Assembly (NCBI RefSeq): GCF_900114745.1
Contig: NZ_FOUB01000018.1
Span: 1 to 64,000 of the forward strand
DNA: 64,000 nucleotides
Direction: 5' to 3'
DNA from: Nitrosomonas communis
Lineage (GTDB): Bacteria > Pseudomonadota > Gammaproteobacteria > Burkholderiales > Nitrosomonadaceae
Numbering within the stretch: position 1 is the stretch's first letter; every line of letters begins with the position of its first letter. A program made the position numbers and the translations under genes. Positions 44,754 to 53,610 of this stretch are shown piece after piece. The notes beneath the pieces are model-generated. The model had not been told where the DNA came from and made no database searches. It saw only the letters and a program-made list of their open reading frames with translations.

Positions 44754-46142
44754 CTAAAGTAGCGGTGGAATCGTTTTATTTGAAGGCATAGCATGAGTAT
44801 CATGGATGGTAATGTTGCTTACCTTATTTTTTATCAATCGTTTTGCTGGGAACCAGACTTTGAAAATACTTCCTTTTTCTATTTCACTGATAATTTCCAT
44901 GCGAGCCTGATGACGACCTAACACATGCTTGACGATAGCAAGCCCTAATCCTGTTCCCCCGGTTTCACGGGAACGGCTCCGATCAACTCGATAAAACCGC
45001 TCTGTCAGGCGAGGGATATGCTCAGGTCCGATACCGATACCACTATCCTGCACATAAAATAAGCCTTGACCCTGCTCTTCTGCCCAGTTTAATGAAATAT
45101 TACCGCCATCGGGTGTATAACGAACGGCATTACTGATCAAATTACTGAAGGCGCTCCGTAACTCGTTCATACTTCCCAGCAAGTGAGCATCACTTACCAG
45201 ATTCAAATTAATGTGGTGGCGTCCCGCACTGAGCGATTGTGCTTCTTGATACAAGCTTTGCAGCAATTCAGCAATGTTAATCTCTTCCTCATGCAAGATA
45301 TTCTGTGCATTCTCGAGTTTGGATAAGGTCAGTAAATCCTCTACCAGATGTTGCATGCGTTTTGCCTGATCATTCATTAGAATCAACGCGCGCCTTTCCA
45401 TCTCGCTGTCTTTAATCTCTTCATCTAGCAATGTTTCTAGAAACCCGCCTATGATCGTCAAGGGTGTGCGCAACTCATGTGAAACATTCGCGATGAAATC
45501 ACGACGCATGATTTCCATTTTCTCAAAGCGTGTAATATCTCGACTGATCAGCAGCTTTTCCATGTCTCCATAAGGCACTAGCTGAAGTAAAAGCACCAAC
45601 TCCTCATATCGTGATTGCTTGATAATCAGTGGCTTGCTGTAATCGCCGGAAGTCAAATACGCTACAAACTGCATCTGCCGCACCAGATGAGTCACATGCT
45701 GCCCAATATCAAGCCTCAGATCCAATCCCAGATGCTGCTCAGCAGAGGGATTACACCATTCAATCCGATCCGCTTCATCTAAGATAACGATACCTTCCGG
45801 CATTGCTGAAGTAGCGCGCTGCAAACGCTCCAGCGCTTTGCTCAGACTTTGTCGGCTTCGGTAATAACGTCGGATAAAGCGCGTTAGACGAATGAACACA
45901 TCCCCCCACGCACCAAAACTTTTAGGTACATTCGGTATGGTGGAGGGATCAAACCCGGTATGATTAAAACGTTGAAACCATAGATCAAGTAAAGCCAAGC
46001 AATAGGTATGGTATATCGTTAATCCTAATAATACCAAGCTGAATAAAGCCAATGCTGTCACAGCATCTACCACCATCCATATTACAGCTGTAACCACTAT
46101 CAGCAAAATAATAGCAGCAAAGCGTCGCCAGAAATCAAACAC
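44754..46142 (-). CDS. phoR: Phosphate regulon sensor histidine kinase PhoR
   Basis: A 462-residue membrane histidine kinase. Two N-terminal hydrophobic segments (FAAIILLIVVTAVIWMVV; ALALFSLVLLGLTIY) are followed by a PhoR-type linker, a PAS domain (about 105-205, EGIVILDEADRIEWCNPSAE), the HisKA domain with FIANVSHELRTPLTIIGG, and HATPase motifs (NLISNAVRYTPDGG, DSGIGIGPEHI, GGTGLGLAIVKH). All kinase boxes are intact. It lies downstream of phoB in the same direction, supporting assignment to the Pho two-component system. The start is GTG with a weak ribosome site. A family A repeat separates the pair. Confidence 0.88.
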   Translation of the reverse strand: MFDFWRRFAAIILLIVVTAVIWMVVDAVTALALFSLVLLGLTIYHTYCLALLDLWFQRFNHTGFDPSTIPNVPKSFGAWGDVFIRLTRFIRRYYRSRQSLSKALERLQRATSAMPEGIVILDEADRIEWCNPSAEQHLGLDLRLDIGQHVTHLVRQMQFVAYLTSGDYSKPLIIKQSRYEELVLLLQLVPYGDMEKLLISRDITRFEKMEIMRRDFIANVSHELRTPLTIIGGFLETLLDEEIKDSEMERRALILMNDQAKRMQHLVEDLLTLSKLENAQNILHEEEINIAELLQSLYQEAQSLSAGRHHINLNLVSDAHLLGSMNELRSAFSNLISNAVRYTPDGGNISLNWAEEQGQGLFYVQDSGIGIGPEHIPRLTERFYRVDRSRSRETGGTGLGLAIVKHVLGRHQARMEIISEIEKGSIFKVWFPAKRLIKNKVSNITIHDTHAMPSNKTIPPLL

Positions 46143-46184
46143 TTCAATAGCCCGGAGGTAAGAATTTTGGATATTCCAGAAATT

Positions 46185-46288
46185 ATTCCATTTCTAAATT
46201 CAAAACTGACTTTGTCGGCTTCACCTTGCCGTATTATTTAACCTGTCTGCGGCTCGCCTTCTCGGTATGTTTGATTTGGAAATGGAAT
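46185..46288 (+). repeat. Family A short inverted-repeat element
   Basis: A 104-bp copy with minor changes (ATTCCATTTCTAAATTCAAA; TTTGATTTGGAAATGGAAT). It lies within the 287-bp gap between phoB and phoR, so it would be transcribed inside the presumed operon and could attenuate phoR or set RNA processing. Confidence 0.9.
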
Positions 46289-46429
46289 TAACATCTTCCC
46301 ATTTAACTGCCTTTGAAAAGATTAGTTTGCTACGTATTATGCGCGAAAAAGCAGATAGGCATAGAAAAAGATAGTGATTATTAATAAGAATACCAAAGGA
46401 TAATACTCAAAATCAATGCAGCCCAACTT

Positions 46430-47155
46430 TTATTCAGCGCCAACTTCACAGCGGGTAGAAAAACGGTAACCTGCTCCCCTCACAGTTTGCACCAATTCAT
46501 CTTTGCCTGCTTCTTCGAGCGCTCTACGCAGCCTTCGTATATGAACATCCACTGTACGATCTTCCACAAAGACATGGTCTCCCCATATACGATCAAGTAA
46601 CTGCTCCCGGGTATGCACGCGTTCGGTATGCGTCATCAGAAAGTGCAATAGACGAAATTCAGTCGGTCCCAAGGCAATTTCTGCTGACTTTGCGCCATCT
46701 TCCAGATCATTAGCGATGACTCGATGCGAGGCTGGATCTAATCTTAACCCGCCTACTTCAACCACTTCATCTGACACTTCCGGTAGGCGTCGGCGTAGCA
46801 CGGCCTTGATGCGCGCAACAAGTTCACGCGGTGAGAAAGGCTTAATAATATAATCATCTGCACCAATTTCCAATCCGGTTATCTTGTCACTTTCCTCCAC
46901 TCTGGCCGTTAACATGATAATAGGAATCATCTTGGTGCGTGCTTCTCGCCGCAGCATGCGAGCAAGCTCAATGCCGCTCATATTGGGTAGCATCCAATCC
47001 AGTAGCACCAAATCCGGCAACGCATCGTTAACCATATCCTTTGCCTCTTCTGCACTTTTAGCGCACAAAACGCCATACCCTGCAGTGCGTAAGTGGTATG
47101 AAATCAGCTCCTGGATTGCGGGCTCATCTTCCACGATCAGTATTGTTGCAGGCAT
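46430..47155 (-). CDS. phoB: Phosphate regulon response regulator PhoB
   Basis: An OmpR/PhoB-type regulator of about 241 residues: receiver domain (ILIVEDEPAIQELISYHL, phosphoacceptor Asp in LVLLDWMLPNMSG, and Lys in DYIIKPFSPREL) and C-terminal winged helix (GPTEFRLLHFLMTH, RIWGDHVFVEDRTVDVHIRR). The start is the ATG giving MPATILIVEDEP, with GGAGTCACGAG upstream; a longer frame from 47239 has no support. Followed by phoR on the same strand. It should activate phosphate-starvation genes. Confidence 0.92.
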   Translation of the reverse strand: MPATILIVEDEPAIQELISYHLRTAGYGVLCAKSAEEAKDMVNDALPDLVLLDWMLPNMSGIELARMLRREARTKMIPIIMLTARVEESDKITGLEIGADDYIIKPFSPRELVARIKAVLRRRLPEVSDEVVEVGGLRLDPASHRVIANDLEDGAKSAEIALGPTEFRLLHFLMTHTERVHTREQLLDRIWGDHVFVEDRTVDVHIRRLRRALEEAGKDELVQTVRGAGYRFSTRCEVGAE

Positions 47156-47282
47156 TATACTCGTGACTCCATTCAAAAAAAATTCTTTAGAAATTTCTGA
47201 GATAATATATCGGCAATATTGCATTTTTGTGACAATCATCCTAGCTGCTATTTATTAATAATCTCAATTTTAAAAAACATCT

Positions 47283-47681
47283 ATGGCAGGCCTTAGTAAA
47301 CATACTCCAATTCCCACTGAAATAAAATTTCATCAGAAATCCAGGATACTGGAAATTTCCTTCAGCGATGGTAAGACTTTTCGATTACCCTGTGAGTTTC
47401 TTCGCGTCTATTCTCCGTCAGCGGAAGTACGAGGCCACGAGCCTGGACAAGAAGTTCTGCAAACTGGCAAACAGGATGTGTCCATCACGCATATTGAGCC
47501 AGTCGGCAATTACGCCATCCAGTTAAATTTTTCTGATGGCCACAATACGGGACTTTATTCATGGGATTTACTTTATAATTATGGATTGAATCAAGATGCA
47601 ATGTGGCAACATTACTTGCAACGGCTAATTGATGCTGGTATCAACCGTGAAAATAATATGAAGGATATGTCTAACTCATAG
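47283..47681 (+). CDS. DUF971 protein
   Basis: A 132-residue protein of the DUF971 family (gamma-butyrobetaine hydroxylase-like N-terminal fold): LEISFSDGKTFRLPCEFLRV YSPSAEVRGH and INPUT-like repeat IQLNFSDGHNTGLYSWDLLY. In betaproteobacteria this gene commonly precedes ubiE, as here with a 46-bp gap. Homologues are thought to aid Fe-S protein or cofactor handling, but the role is not certain. It is divergent from phoB. Confidence 0.85.
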   Translation: MAGLSKHTPIPTEIKFHQKSRILEISFSDGKTFRLPCEFLRVYSPSAEVRGHEPGQEVLQTGKQDVSITHIEPVGNYAIQLNFSDGHNTGLYSWDLLYNYGLNQDAMWQHYLQRLIDAGINRENNMKDMSNS

Positions 47682-47727
47682 CCTATATATTGCACTTATT
47701 TTCTTAATACTCAACTAATCATTTGAA

Positions 47728-48462
47728 ATGACAAAAACTACCCATTTTGGTTTCAAAACCGTTTCAGAAGCTGAGAAAGCACACAAAGTTGCGGATGTTT
47801 TTGACTCGGTAGCTGCACGCTACAATCTGATGAATGATGTCATGTCACTCGGTTTGCATCGACTGTGGAAACGATTTGCTGTCGAAACCAGTGGTGCAAA
47901 AGCGGGAGATCGGATTCTTGATATCGCCGGTGGCACTGCAGATTTGACGGCATTGTTCGTTGATCAAGTTGGTGAAACAGGCCAGGTTTGGTTAACTGAT
48001 ATTAATAATTCCATGCTGGCAATCGGGCGGGATCGCATGCTGAATGAAGGAATAGCCGTTCCAGTAGCCCAATGTGATGCTGAAAAACTACCATTCCCTG
48101 ATAATTTCTTTGATCATGTCAATGTCGCCTTTGGCCTGAGAAACATGACTCACAAAGATATTGCACTCAAAGAAATGCTGCGTGTGCTTTGTCCAGGCGG
48201 ATCACTTACTGTGCTGGAATTCTCAAAAGTATGGAAGCCACTCCAACCTTTTTATGATACTTATTCTTTCAAAGTGCTCCCTCTCATGGGTAAATTAATT
48301 GCTCGGGATGAAGGAAGTTATCGTTATCTTGCCGAATCGATTCGTATGCATCCATCGCAGGATGAGTTGAAACAACTCATGCAGCAAGTTGGATTTGAAC
48401 GGGTAGAATATTTTAATTTGGCTGCTGGTGTGGTAGCGCTGCATCGCGGCTACAAATTTTAG
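47728..48462 (+). CDS. ubiE: Ubiquinone/menaquinone C-methyltransferase UbiE
   Basis: A 244-residue SAM-dependent methyltransferase for the C-methylation step of ubiquinone (and menaquinone where made). Motifs are [32 protein letters not shown] for SAM binding, [20 protein letters not shown] and the terminal [14 protein letters not shown], all typical of UbiE. Length is normal. It stands directly downstream of the DUF971 gene, probably in one transcript, and ends before a tandem family A repeat. Confidence 0.95.
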   Translation: MTKTTHFGFKTVSEAEKAHKVADVFDSVAARYNLMNDVMSLGLHRLWKRFAVETSGAKAGDRILDIAGGTADLTALFVDQVGETGQVWLTDINNSMLAIGRDRMLNEGIAVPVAQCDAEKLPFPDNFFDHVNVAFGLRNMTHKDIALKEMLRVLCPGGSLTVLEFSKVWKPLQPFYDTYSFKVLPLMGKLIARDEGSYRYLAESIRMHPSQDELKQLMQQVGFERVEYFNLAAGVVALHRGYKF

Positions 48463-48545
48463 AATATTTCCCAAGTATTTTTGCGAAAGAATCACTGCGT
48501 ATGGTTCCTTGTGCTTCATCTACTAAAATGCCTTTCTAGATTCTA

Positions 48546-48697
48546 ATTCCATTTTCAGATCAAACATGACGCCAAGGCGAGCCGCAGGCAGGTTAAATAA
48601 TACGACAAGGTGAAGCCGACAAAGTCAGTTTTGATTTAGAAATGGAATGATACGGCAAGGAGAGCTGGCAGAGTCAAATTTGATTGAGAAATGGAAT
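48546..48697 (-). repeat. Family A element, tandem one-and-a-half copies
   Basis: A full reverse-oriented copy (48546-48648, ATTCCATTTTCAGATCAAAC to GATTTAGAAATGGAAT) is followed directly by an extra partial right end reaching 48697 (TTTGATTGAGAAATGGAAT). It fills the gap between the converging ubiE and apbE genes. The duplicated end suggests slippage, unequal exchange or nested insertion. Confidence 0.85.
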
Positions 48698-48712
48698 CAT
48701 CTCTTTGATCAA

Positions 48713-49615
48713 TCAGCATTCTTCCGTGAGCGAACCTCCCACTTGCCCATCAACATCTACCCACAAATGAGGTAAACCAAGCTCAGCAAGCCAATCTTTG
48801 CCTTGCTGCTCTTTTAGCATCCCGATCGTTGAAGCGCTGCCCGCAATAACACAAAAATCACCTACTACACTTACTGCAGCCATTCGGTTTACAGGCCAGC
48901 CTGTCTTTGGGTTGAGCACATGACCATAACGGATGCCATTTATGGTAATACAGCGCTCATAATCCCCACTGCTGGCAACTGCACCTGAATATAGCTCTAG
49001 CGTTTGTAATAACGTATCGGGACGACGCGGGTGACATATCCCGACTCGCCAGGGACTGCCGTCCGCATGCGGGCCAATAATTTTGATATCTCCTCCCAAA
49101 TTGATCATGCCATGATGAATGCCCCTATCCCAACATATCGTAGCAGCACGATCTACTGCGTATTCTTTAACGACACCACCCAGGTCAATCTCCATGCCAG
49201 CAAGCGGGAATTCAAGCACAGGCGAGGCCCACCTCAATTTATGCCAGCCAATTTTATCCAGCAAGGCTTGAATAACCGCTTCATCCGGTAACTGATTTGA
49301 TTTAAAATCCCAGGCACGGCGCAAAATACCCGAGGTAATGTCAAAAAGCTCATCACTCTCCCGATAACAGGTGTCTGCGTAATCCAACAAGCCGGCTGTT
49401 TCGTTATCGACAATAATACTTCCTCCTTCCGCTGCGATCCGATTAATCTCAGACAAAAAGCTACTTTCACGATAACGGGAATAAATCGATTCTAATCGAT
49501 GAATATCAGAAATTGCTGCATCCATAGCACGCCCAGCTTTAGTCTCGGTTACAGCATAAATCTGTATTTCACAAGGCGTGCCCATCGCTTTAAACGGAAA
49601 ACGGTACAGTTTCAT
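48713..49615 (-). CDS. apbE: FAD:protein FMN transferase (ApbE family)
   Basis: A 300-residue ApbE-family enzyme that transfers FMN from FAD onto a Thr or Ser of target proteins. Visible motifs are MGTPCEIQIYA, YSRYRESSFLSEINR, ELFDITSGILRRAWDF, LGGVVKEYAVDRA, MINLGGDIKIIG and GHVLNPKTGWPV. No signal peptide or lipobox is present and an upstream in-frame stop leaves no room for one, unlike most Gram-negative ApbE proteins. Flavinylation may therefore be cytoplasmic, or this branch is exported otherwise. It is the last gene of the same-strand cluster whose DUF3570 protein carries a flavinylation-like motif. Confidence 0.9.
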   Translation of the reverse strand: MKLYRFPFKAMGTPCEIQIYAVTETKAGRAMDAAISDIHRLESIYSRYRESSFLSEINRIAAEGGSIIVDNETAGLLDYADTCYRESDELFDITSGILRRAWDFKSNQLPDEAVIQALLDKIGWHKLRWASPVLEFPLAGMEIDLGGVVKEYAVDRAATICWDRGIHHGMINLGGDIKIIGPHADGSPWRVGICHPRRPDTLLQTLELYSGAVASSGDYERCITINGIRYGHVLNPKTGWPVNRMAAVSVVGDFCVIAGSASTIGMLKEQQGKDWLAELGLPHLWVDVDGQVGGSLTEEC

Positions 49616-50009
49616 TAAAAAGGGAATACTCAGGTAGTCATTCAGACAATTCTAGAACCTTTATTTTCATTTCTATAACCAATGAGACGAGTTATACGCA
49701 TCCAGGTTCTTTCAAATAAATTAAAATGAGTAAATAATAAATTATTTACTTTGTCACTTTTTAACGACAAATTTTCTGGAATCTTAACTAAGATAGAAAT
49801 TTCTTGCAGTAAATTACTTATAAACTCACTGCGATCATTGAATAATGTTTGGCTGAGTGCGAGAAAATATTATAGTTTAGTTGCTACGGCTCGCCTTCGT
49901 GTTATATTTGATTTGGAAATGGATTTAGCTGCGCTTTACAATCTGCTGGTTTTCCAACCAGCTACCTCAAGAAGCGAATAATTAAATCCAAAATACACTA
50001 AAGGGCACC
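49616..50009. other. Gap between apbE and the DUF3570 gene, with repeat fragments
   Basis: 394 bp without a gene. It contains the right 43 bp of a family A element (49883-49925, GGCTCGCCTTCG through TTTGATTTGGAAATGGA). Next to the DUF3570 stop it holds a family B-type end (AGGGCACCCTAAAA, 50002-50015) that overlaps the stop codon itself. The rest is AT-rich. Confidence 0.6.
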
Positions 50010-52769
50010 CTAAAAGCTATAATGCCAAGTAGCTGATAACCCGCCCTTACGCTCAAGCTGAAAACCATTCACATCCTGATGCAGTGGTTGCACCCATTCG
50101 AAAGCAAAGTGATTGCCAGCAAACTTGCCACTCGGTACCGAAGCGTTTACACCGATGCCTATATCCCAGTAATGTCCTCCTTGATTCTCAGGGAAATCCA
50201 TCGGCCCAATACGCGCATTAAACTGGTTGAAATCTCCGTGTATTCTATCGCGGTAGGTATAAACGCCTCGCACTGATGCCCCCAGCCAATGAGTCAAATG
50301 ATACCCTCCCCAGGTAGAGGCTTGAAAAATATCACCGAGTCGATAGCCCGATTCGTTACTGCTTTCCATTCGCTTGACGCCATAAAGCTGGGTTCCCCAG
50401 TACCAGCGATTGCTTTTCCCAGTATACGTCACATTAGGCATGAAATCCCACGTGCCGCTTCCTAGCTGCATGTCAAAGTGAATAAGCCCTCCATCGGCCT
50501 GAAACATACGCCGAAGTTCCAAGTCTACTTTTCCGGTTGGTGCACTGACACCTAAGCCCACATGTAGACCATGCCCAGGTAAATTTAGCAACTTGTAAAG
50601 TGACATCAGAATGGTGTCACCGACACCGCCGGTTGTATGCCCACCAATGCCAGTATGCTCGTGGACACCCGGCGTGGGTGGTGGGCGCCCGGTAAGCTCA
50701 CGTAAATTCATGTCCATATCCACGAATTGCGGCATGATCATTAGATTCAACCAGCGGGTGGGTGCATACATAATATCGAGCATGTGCATTCTCATGCTCA
50801 TATCTTTCGGGGCAAAGCGGCACAATGCGAGGTCGCTACAACCTTGATTGACAATCGCCTGATCGCTGGCATGGTGTGTTCCATGCAACATATCGCCTGT
50901 TTGACGTGAATACATGAAGCGGTATCCCACCATCAATTCACCTGGATTACCCAGCATGTGTCCAAACATAATACTTGCCGGGACATGATCTATCCCATGT
51001 ACATGCTGTTGGCCATGGCCATTATCCGCATGGTTATGCTGGTTTTTTTTATTCACCCGGGAGTTAATGGCATCCATATCAACTTTTATTGCAGCATTGG
51101 CAACGTAAAAATCAAAATCAGCAAAACTGCTATGACCATTTCCACCTAGTTTAAGCGCGCTGGCCCGCGTGTAATATTCAAAGGCTGCTTCTAATTCGAC
51201 TCCTTTGGCAAATTTCTTATTAACTACAAAGCCGCCGCTCAATGAACCAAAACCAGACAATCGGTGATCACTAGAAAAGCTTTTAGGTAGCTTGGCAGCA
51301 TCAAATGAAACCAACTGAGGTTGTAAATTAAGTTCAGTTGCATCAATTGGATTGCCATTCACATCGAAAAAGTTACCATTGCCATTACGAAAAAATTGTT
51401 GATTGGGATTATCCGAATTAACCCAGATTTGCCGCCCCGATGCATCGATAGCAGGGCTACGAAATGCCTGAGTAGAAATGAGAAAAGGGTTATAAAAATC
51501 AGCTGAATCTTGTGAGTAATAGCGAATTCGAGGCGTAACAGTCAAACCATAACCCAGTGGTTGCACCCAATCCGCTTCAAAAGTATGCGCATGGATTCCC
51601 CAATCATCGAATGAGAATTGGTAATTCAGATGAAGAGCAGCATCCAATGGGCTAATATGCTGCACGAATTTACTACCTAACGCCAGTTGATTGCGGATAT
51701 TGGGTCGCTGCTCCAATAAGGCACGCGCATCACCCATTATGGGGACATTGGGATCAGGACTGATGGCATTTGGGTTAACAAAAATAACCGTCATTACTTT
51801 ATACGGATTTTCCATAAACCCACTACTATGGGTATAACCGATGTTGGTATCAATCAGCGAGTTCTTACCAAGGACCTGAGTCAAGCCTAAATTAGCTGTC
51901 CAATCCTGTCGATCGCCTTGTAATATATCCGAGCCACTGCGCCGTTCGATTTGATTGGCATAAGCGGTCGTAGTTAAATAAGGCACAAGATCTGGGTCGA
52001 GAATGGCGGATGTTTCACTGCTGGTATAAGCTGCTCCATATTTCAAGCTGGTTAACTTCTGATTGAAATCGAGACGACCGCTGATATTGCCATAACTGGA
52101 TTTATAATCCCTTTCTAATGAAAATCCCCCTCCCACATTAAGCGCCGCCTCATTCCATTCATAACCCAGTTTAAAATTTGCCTGATTACGTGTTTCAGGC
52201 GATGCGGAAGACAGAACCAGTACATTACGTGAATCAACAACTTGTCCAGCATCGGGTGTGAGTCTAAGTGGATTTAAATTATGATCCAGCAAAACCTGGG
52301 TATTGACGAAAGGAGAGGCCCCAACGGTAACCACTCCATTGGGTGAGTTTTGCAGAATCGGCCGATTTCCATTCGCCACTAAAGGCGCTGTTGTAACAGG
52401 CGTCGCACCCGACCACGTATCCTGAGTATAGTTAAAGGAAAACTTAACTCGATCATAGAAGGTAAAATTGCCACTTCCATGGATTACATCAACCGTAATA
52501 GGCTTCAGGTTGCTATGTACATTGTAAAGATTGCGTTTACCTTCTTCATAGCGGATATATTGGAAACTGACGTTGTCACTACTGGGATTTGCACCGTGTG
52601 CAGAAGACAGTAACAAACCCGGCAAAACAAGCGCGGCAGAAGTCAATGCTTGCAGCGCTGTTTTACTGGAAGGAGAAGCTGAATTGGCTTTTAAATCGCT
52701 AGATTCAAGTTCCTCGGCTGAATATTGAGTTGAGCCAGCTAAGAGTGGATCGTTCAAACCTATTTTCAT
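50010..52769 (-). CDS. DUF3570-type outer-membrane beta-barrel with flavinylation-like motif
   Basis: A 919-residue exported protein. The signal (about 38-57, ALTSAALVLPGLLLSSA) ends at an S-S-A site before H58. The N-terminal half has DUF3570 character: FQYIRYEEGKRNLYNV and the segment D117-T-W-S-G-A-T123, which fits the D-x-x-S-G-A-T motif flavinylated by ApbE, with T123 as candidate acceptor. The C-terminal part (about 650-919) resembles MetA-type outer-membrane barrels (LPGHGLHVGLGVSAPTGKVD) and ends in Phe. Between them lie His-rich (HNHADNGHGQQHVHGIDH; HEHTGIGGH) and Met-rich (DMSMRMHMLDIMY) stretches suggesting metal binding. Encoded 8 bp after the DUF4266 lipoprotein. Confidence 0.8.
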   Translation of the reverse strand: MKIGLNDPLLAGSTQYSAEELESSDLKANSASPSSKTALQALTSAALVLPGLLLSSAHGANPSSDNVSFQYIRYEEGKRNLYNVHSNLKPITVDVIHGSGNFTFYDRVKFSFNYTQDTWSGATPVTTAPLVANGNRPILQNSPNGVVTVGASPFVNTQVLLDHNLNPLRLTPDAGQVVDSRNVLVLSSASPETRNQANFKLGYEWNEAALNVGGGFSLERDYKSSYGNISGRLDFNQKLTSLKYGAAYTSSETSAILDPDLVPYLTTTAYANQIERRSGSDILQGDRQDWTANLGLTQVLGKNSLIDTNIGYTHSSGFMENPYKVMTVIFVNPNAISPDPNVPIMGDARALLEQRPNIRNQLALGSKFVQHISPLDAALHLNYQFSFDDWGIHAHTFEADWVQPLGYGLTVTPRIRYYSQDSADFYNPFLISTQAFRSPAIDASGRQIWVNSDNPNQQFFRNGNGNFFDVNGNPIDATELNLQPQLVSFDAAKLPKSFSSDHRLSGFGSLSGGFVVNKKFAKGVELEAAFEYYTRASALKLGGNGHSSFADFDFYVANAAIKVDMDAINSRVNKKNQHNHADNGHGQQHVHGIDHVPASIMFGHMLGNPGELMVGYRFMYSRQTGDMLHGTHHASDQAIVNQGCSDLALCRFAPKDMSMRMHMLDIMYAPTRWLNLMIMPQFVDMDMNLRELTGRPPPTPGVHEHTGIGGHTTGGVGDTILMSLYKLLNLPGHGLHVGLGVSAPTGKVDLELRRMFQADGGLIHFDMQLGSGTWDFMPNVTYTGKSNRWYWGTQLYGVKRMESSNESGYRLGDIFQASTWGGYHLTHWLGASVRGVYTYRDRIHGDFNQFNARIGPMDFPENQGGHYWDIGIGVNASVPSGKFAGNHFAFEWVQPLHQDVNGFQLERKGGLSATWHYSF

Positions 52770-52777
52770 GATATGGC

Positions 52778-53005
52778 TTAGAAACAGCCACAGCCGCCGC
52801 CTCCCCCCGAAGAATTAATGCTGGCAGCAGCTTCACGACTACCATAAACGTGCGCCTGAATAGCGCTTTGTAATGGGTTAGGCTCCAGCGCCATTTCCGG
52901 TTTGGCAAGATTACCACGCTCCCAGGCCGCTACATGGACACAGCCTGATAATCCCGATACGCTGAGTAAAATAGCGAAAATGACAACAAAATGAGTGACT
53001 TTCAT
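52778..53005 (-). CDS. DUF4266-type small lipoprotein with Gly-Cys tail
   Basis: A 75-residue predicted lipoprotein (MKVTHFVVIFAILLSVSGLS then GC lipobox). The mature part has the recurring pattern WERGNLAKPEMALEPNPLQ, HVYGSREAA and the C-terminal tail SSGGGGGCGCF. Two cysteines in the tail could bind metal or be a thiol substrate of the adjacent TlpA-type thioredoxin. The ATG at 53005 is preferred because it gives a classic lipoprotein signal; a TTG at 53017 is also possible. Such proteins are known to me as DUF4266, function unknown, recurring beside DUF3570 proteins. Confidence 0.8.
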   Translation of the reverse strand: MKVTHFVVIFAILLSVSGLSGCVHVAAWERGNLAKPEMALEPNPLQSAIQAHVYGSREAAASINSSGGGGGCGCF

Positions 53006-53058
53006 CAATGAAGTCAAGCTAAAAATTTTTATACCGTTACTATGAATATCAACTAGCT

Positions 53059-53574
53059 CTATAGTTCTTCTTGCAGCAATTCCTCAATCAAACCACGCAA
53101 CTCTTCAGTTTCCCCAGTCCGGAAACCACGATGAATATGTCGGACCAAACCTCTTTTGTCAATGATATAAGTGGACGGCATGGCCATCACTTTGAAGTCT
53201 TGAGCGCAGCGTTTACTGGTATCGACCATAATAGAGAAATTAACAGGACGCTTGGCAAGAAATTCCTTAGCATCTTCAAGATTTTCGTCCAGATTAATGC
53301 CGATCACCTTCAGACCTTTGTCTTTAAATTCATGCATTAATTGGCTCATGAAGGGAAACGATTTCACACACGGAGGACACCAGGAAGCCCAGAAATCAAC
53401 ATAAATCACTTCACCTTTCATTGCCTCCCAATCTTCAGCAGATTTTCCATCCAAAGAAATCAACTGACAATGCGGCGGCGGCGTATTTCCTTCCAGGTGC
53501 GCCCTGACAGGCGTTACCATAGAAAGGCACAATATCAGGCTGGCTGAAAATAATAAACTCGTTTGCTTGGTCAT
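53059..53574 (-). CDS. TlpA/ResA-type periplasmic thioredoxin
   Basis: A 171-residue thioredoxin-fold protein with signal peptide (1-25, ending TPVRA), so that His26 would be the mature N-terminus. The active site is DFWASWC66-P-P-C69, with the cis-proline segment AMPSTYIIDKRG and central VIGINLDENLEDA insertion typical of TlpA/ResA proteins. An extra cysteine pair (C36, and C in SKRCAQDF) is notable. It acts in the periplasm as a disulfide reductase or isomerase; the DUF4266 Cys tail next door is a natural substrate candidate. The gap to the lipoprotein gene is 53 bp. Confidence 0.9.
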   Translation of the reverse strand: MTKQTSLLFSASLILCLSMVTPVRAHLEGNTPPPHCQLISLDGKSAEDWEAMKGEVIYVDFWASWCPPCVKSFPFMSQLMHEFKDKGLKVIGINLDENLEDAKEFLAKRPVNFSIMVDTSKRCAQDFKVMAMPSTYIIDKRGLVRHIHRGFRTGETEELRGLIEELLQEEL

Positions 53575-53610
53575 TTTAGTAAAAATTTATGATCATCATC
53601 AAAATTGAGA

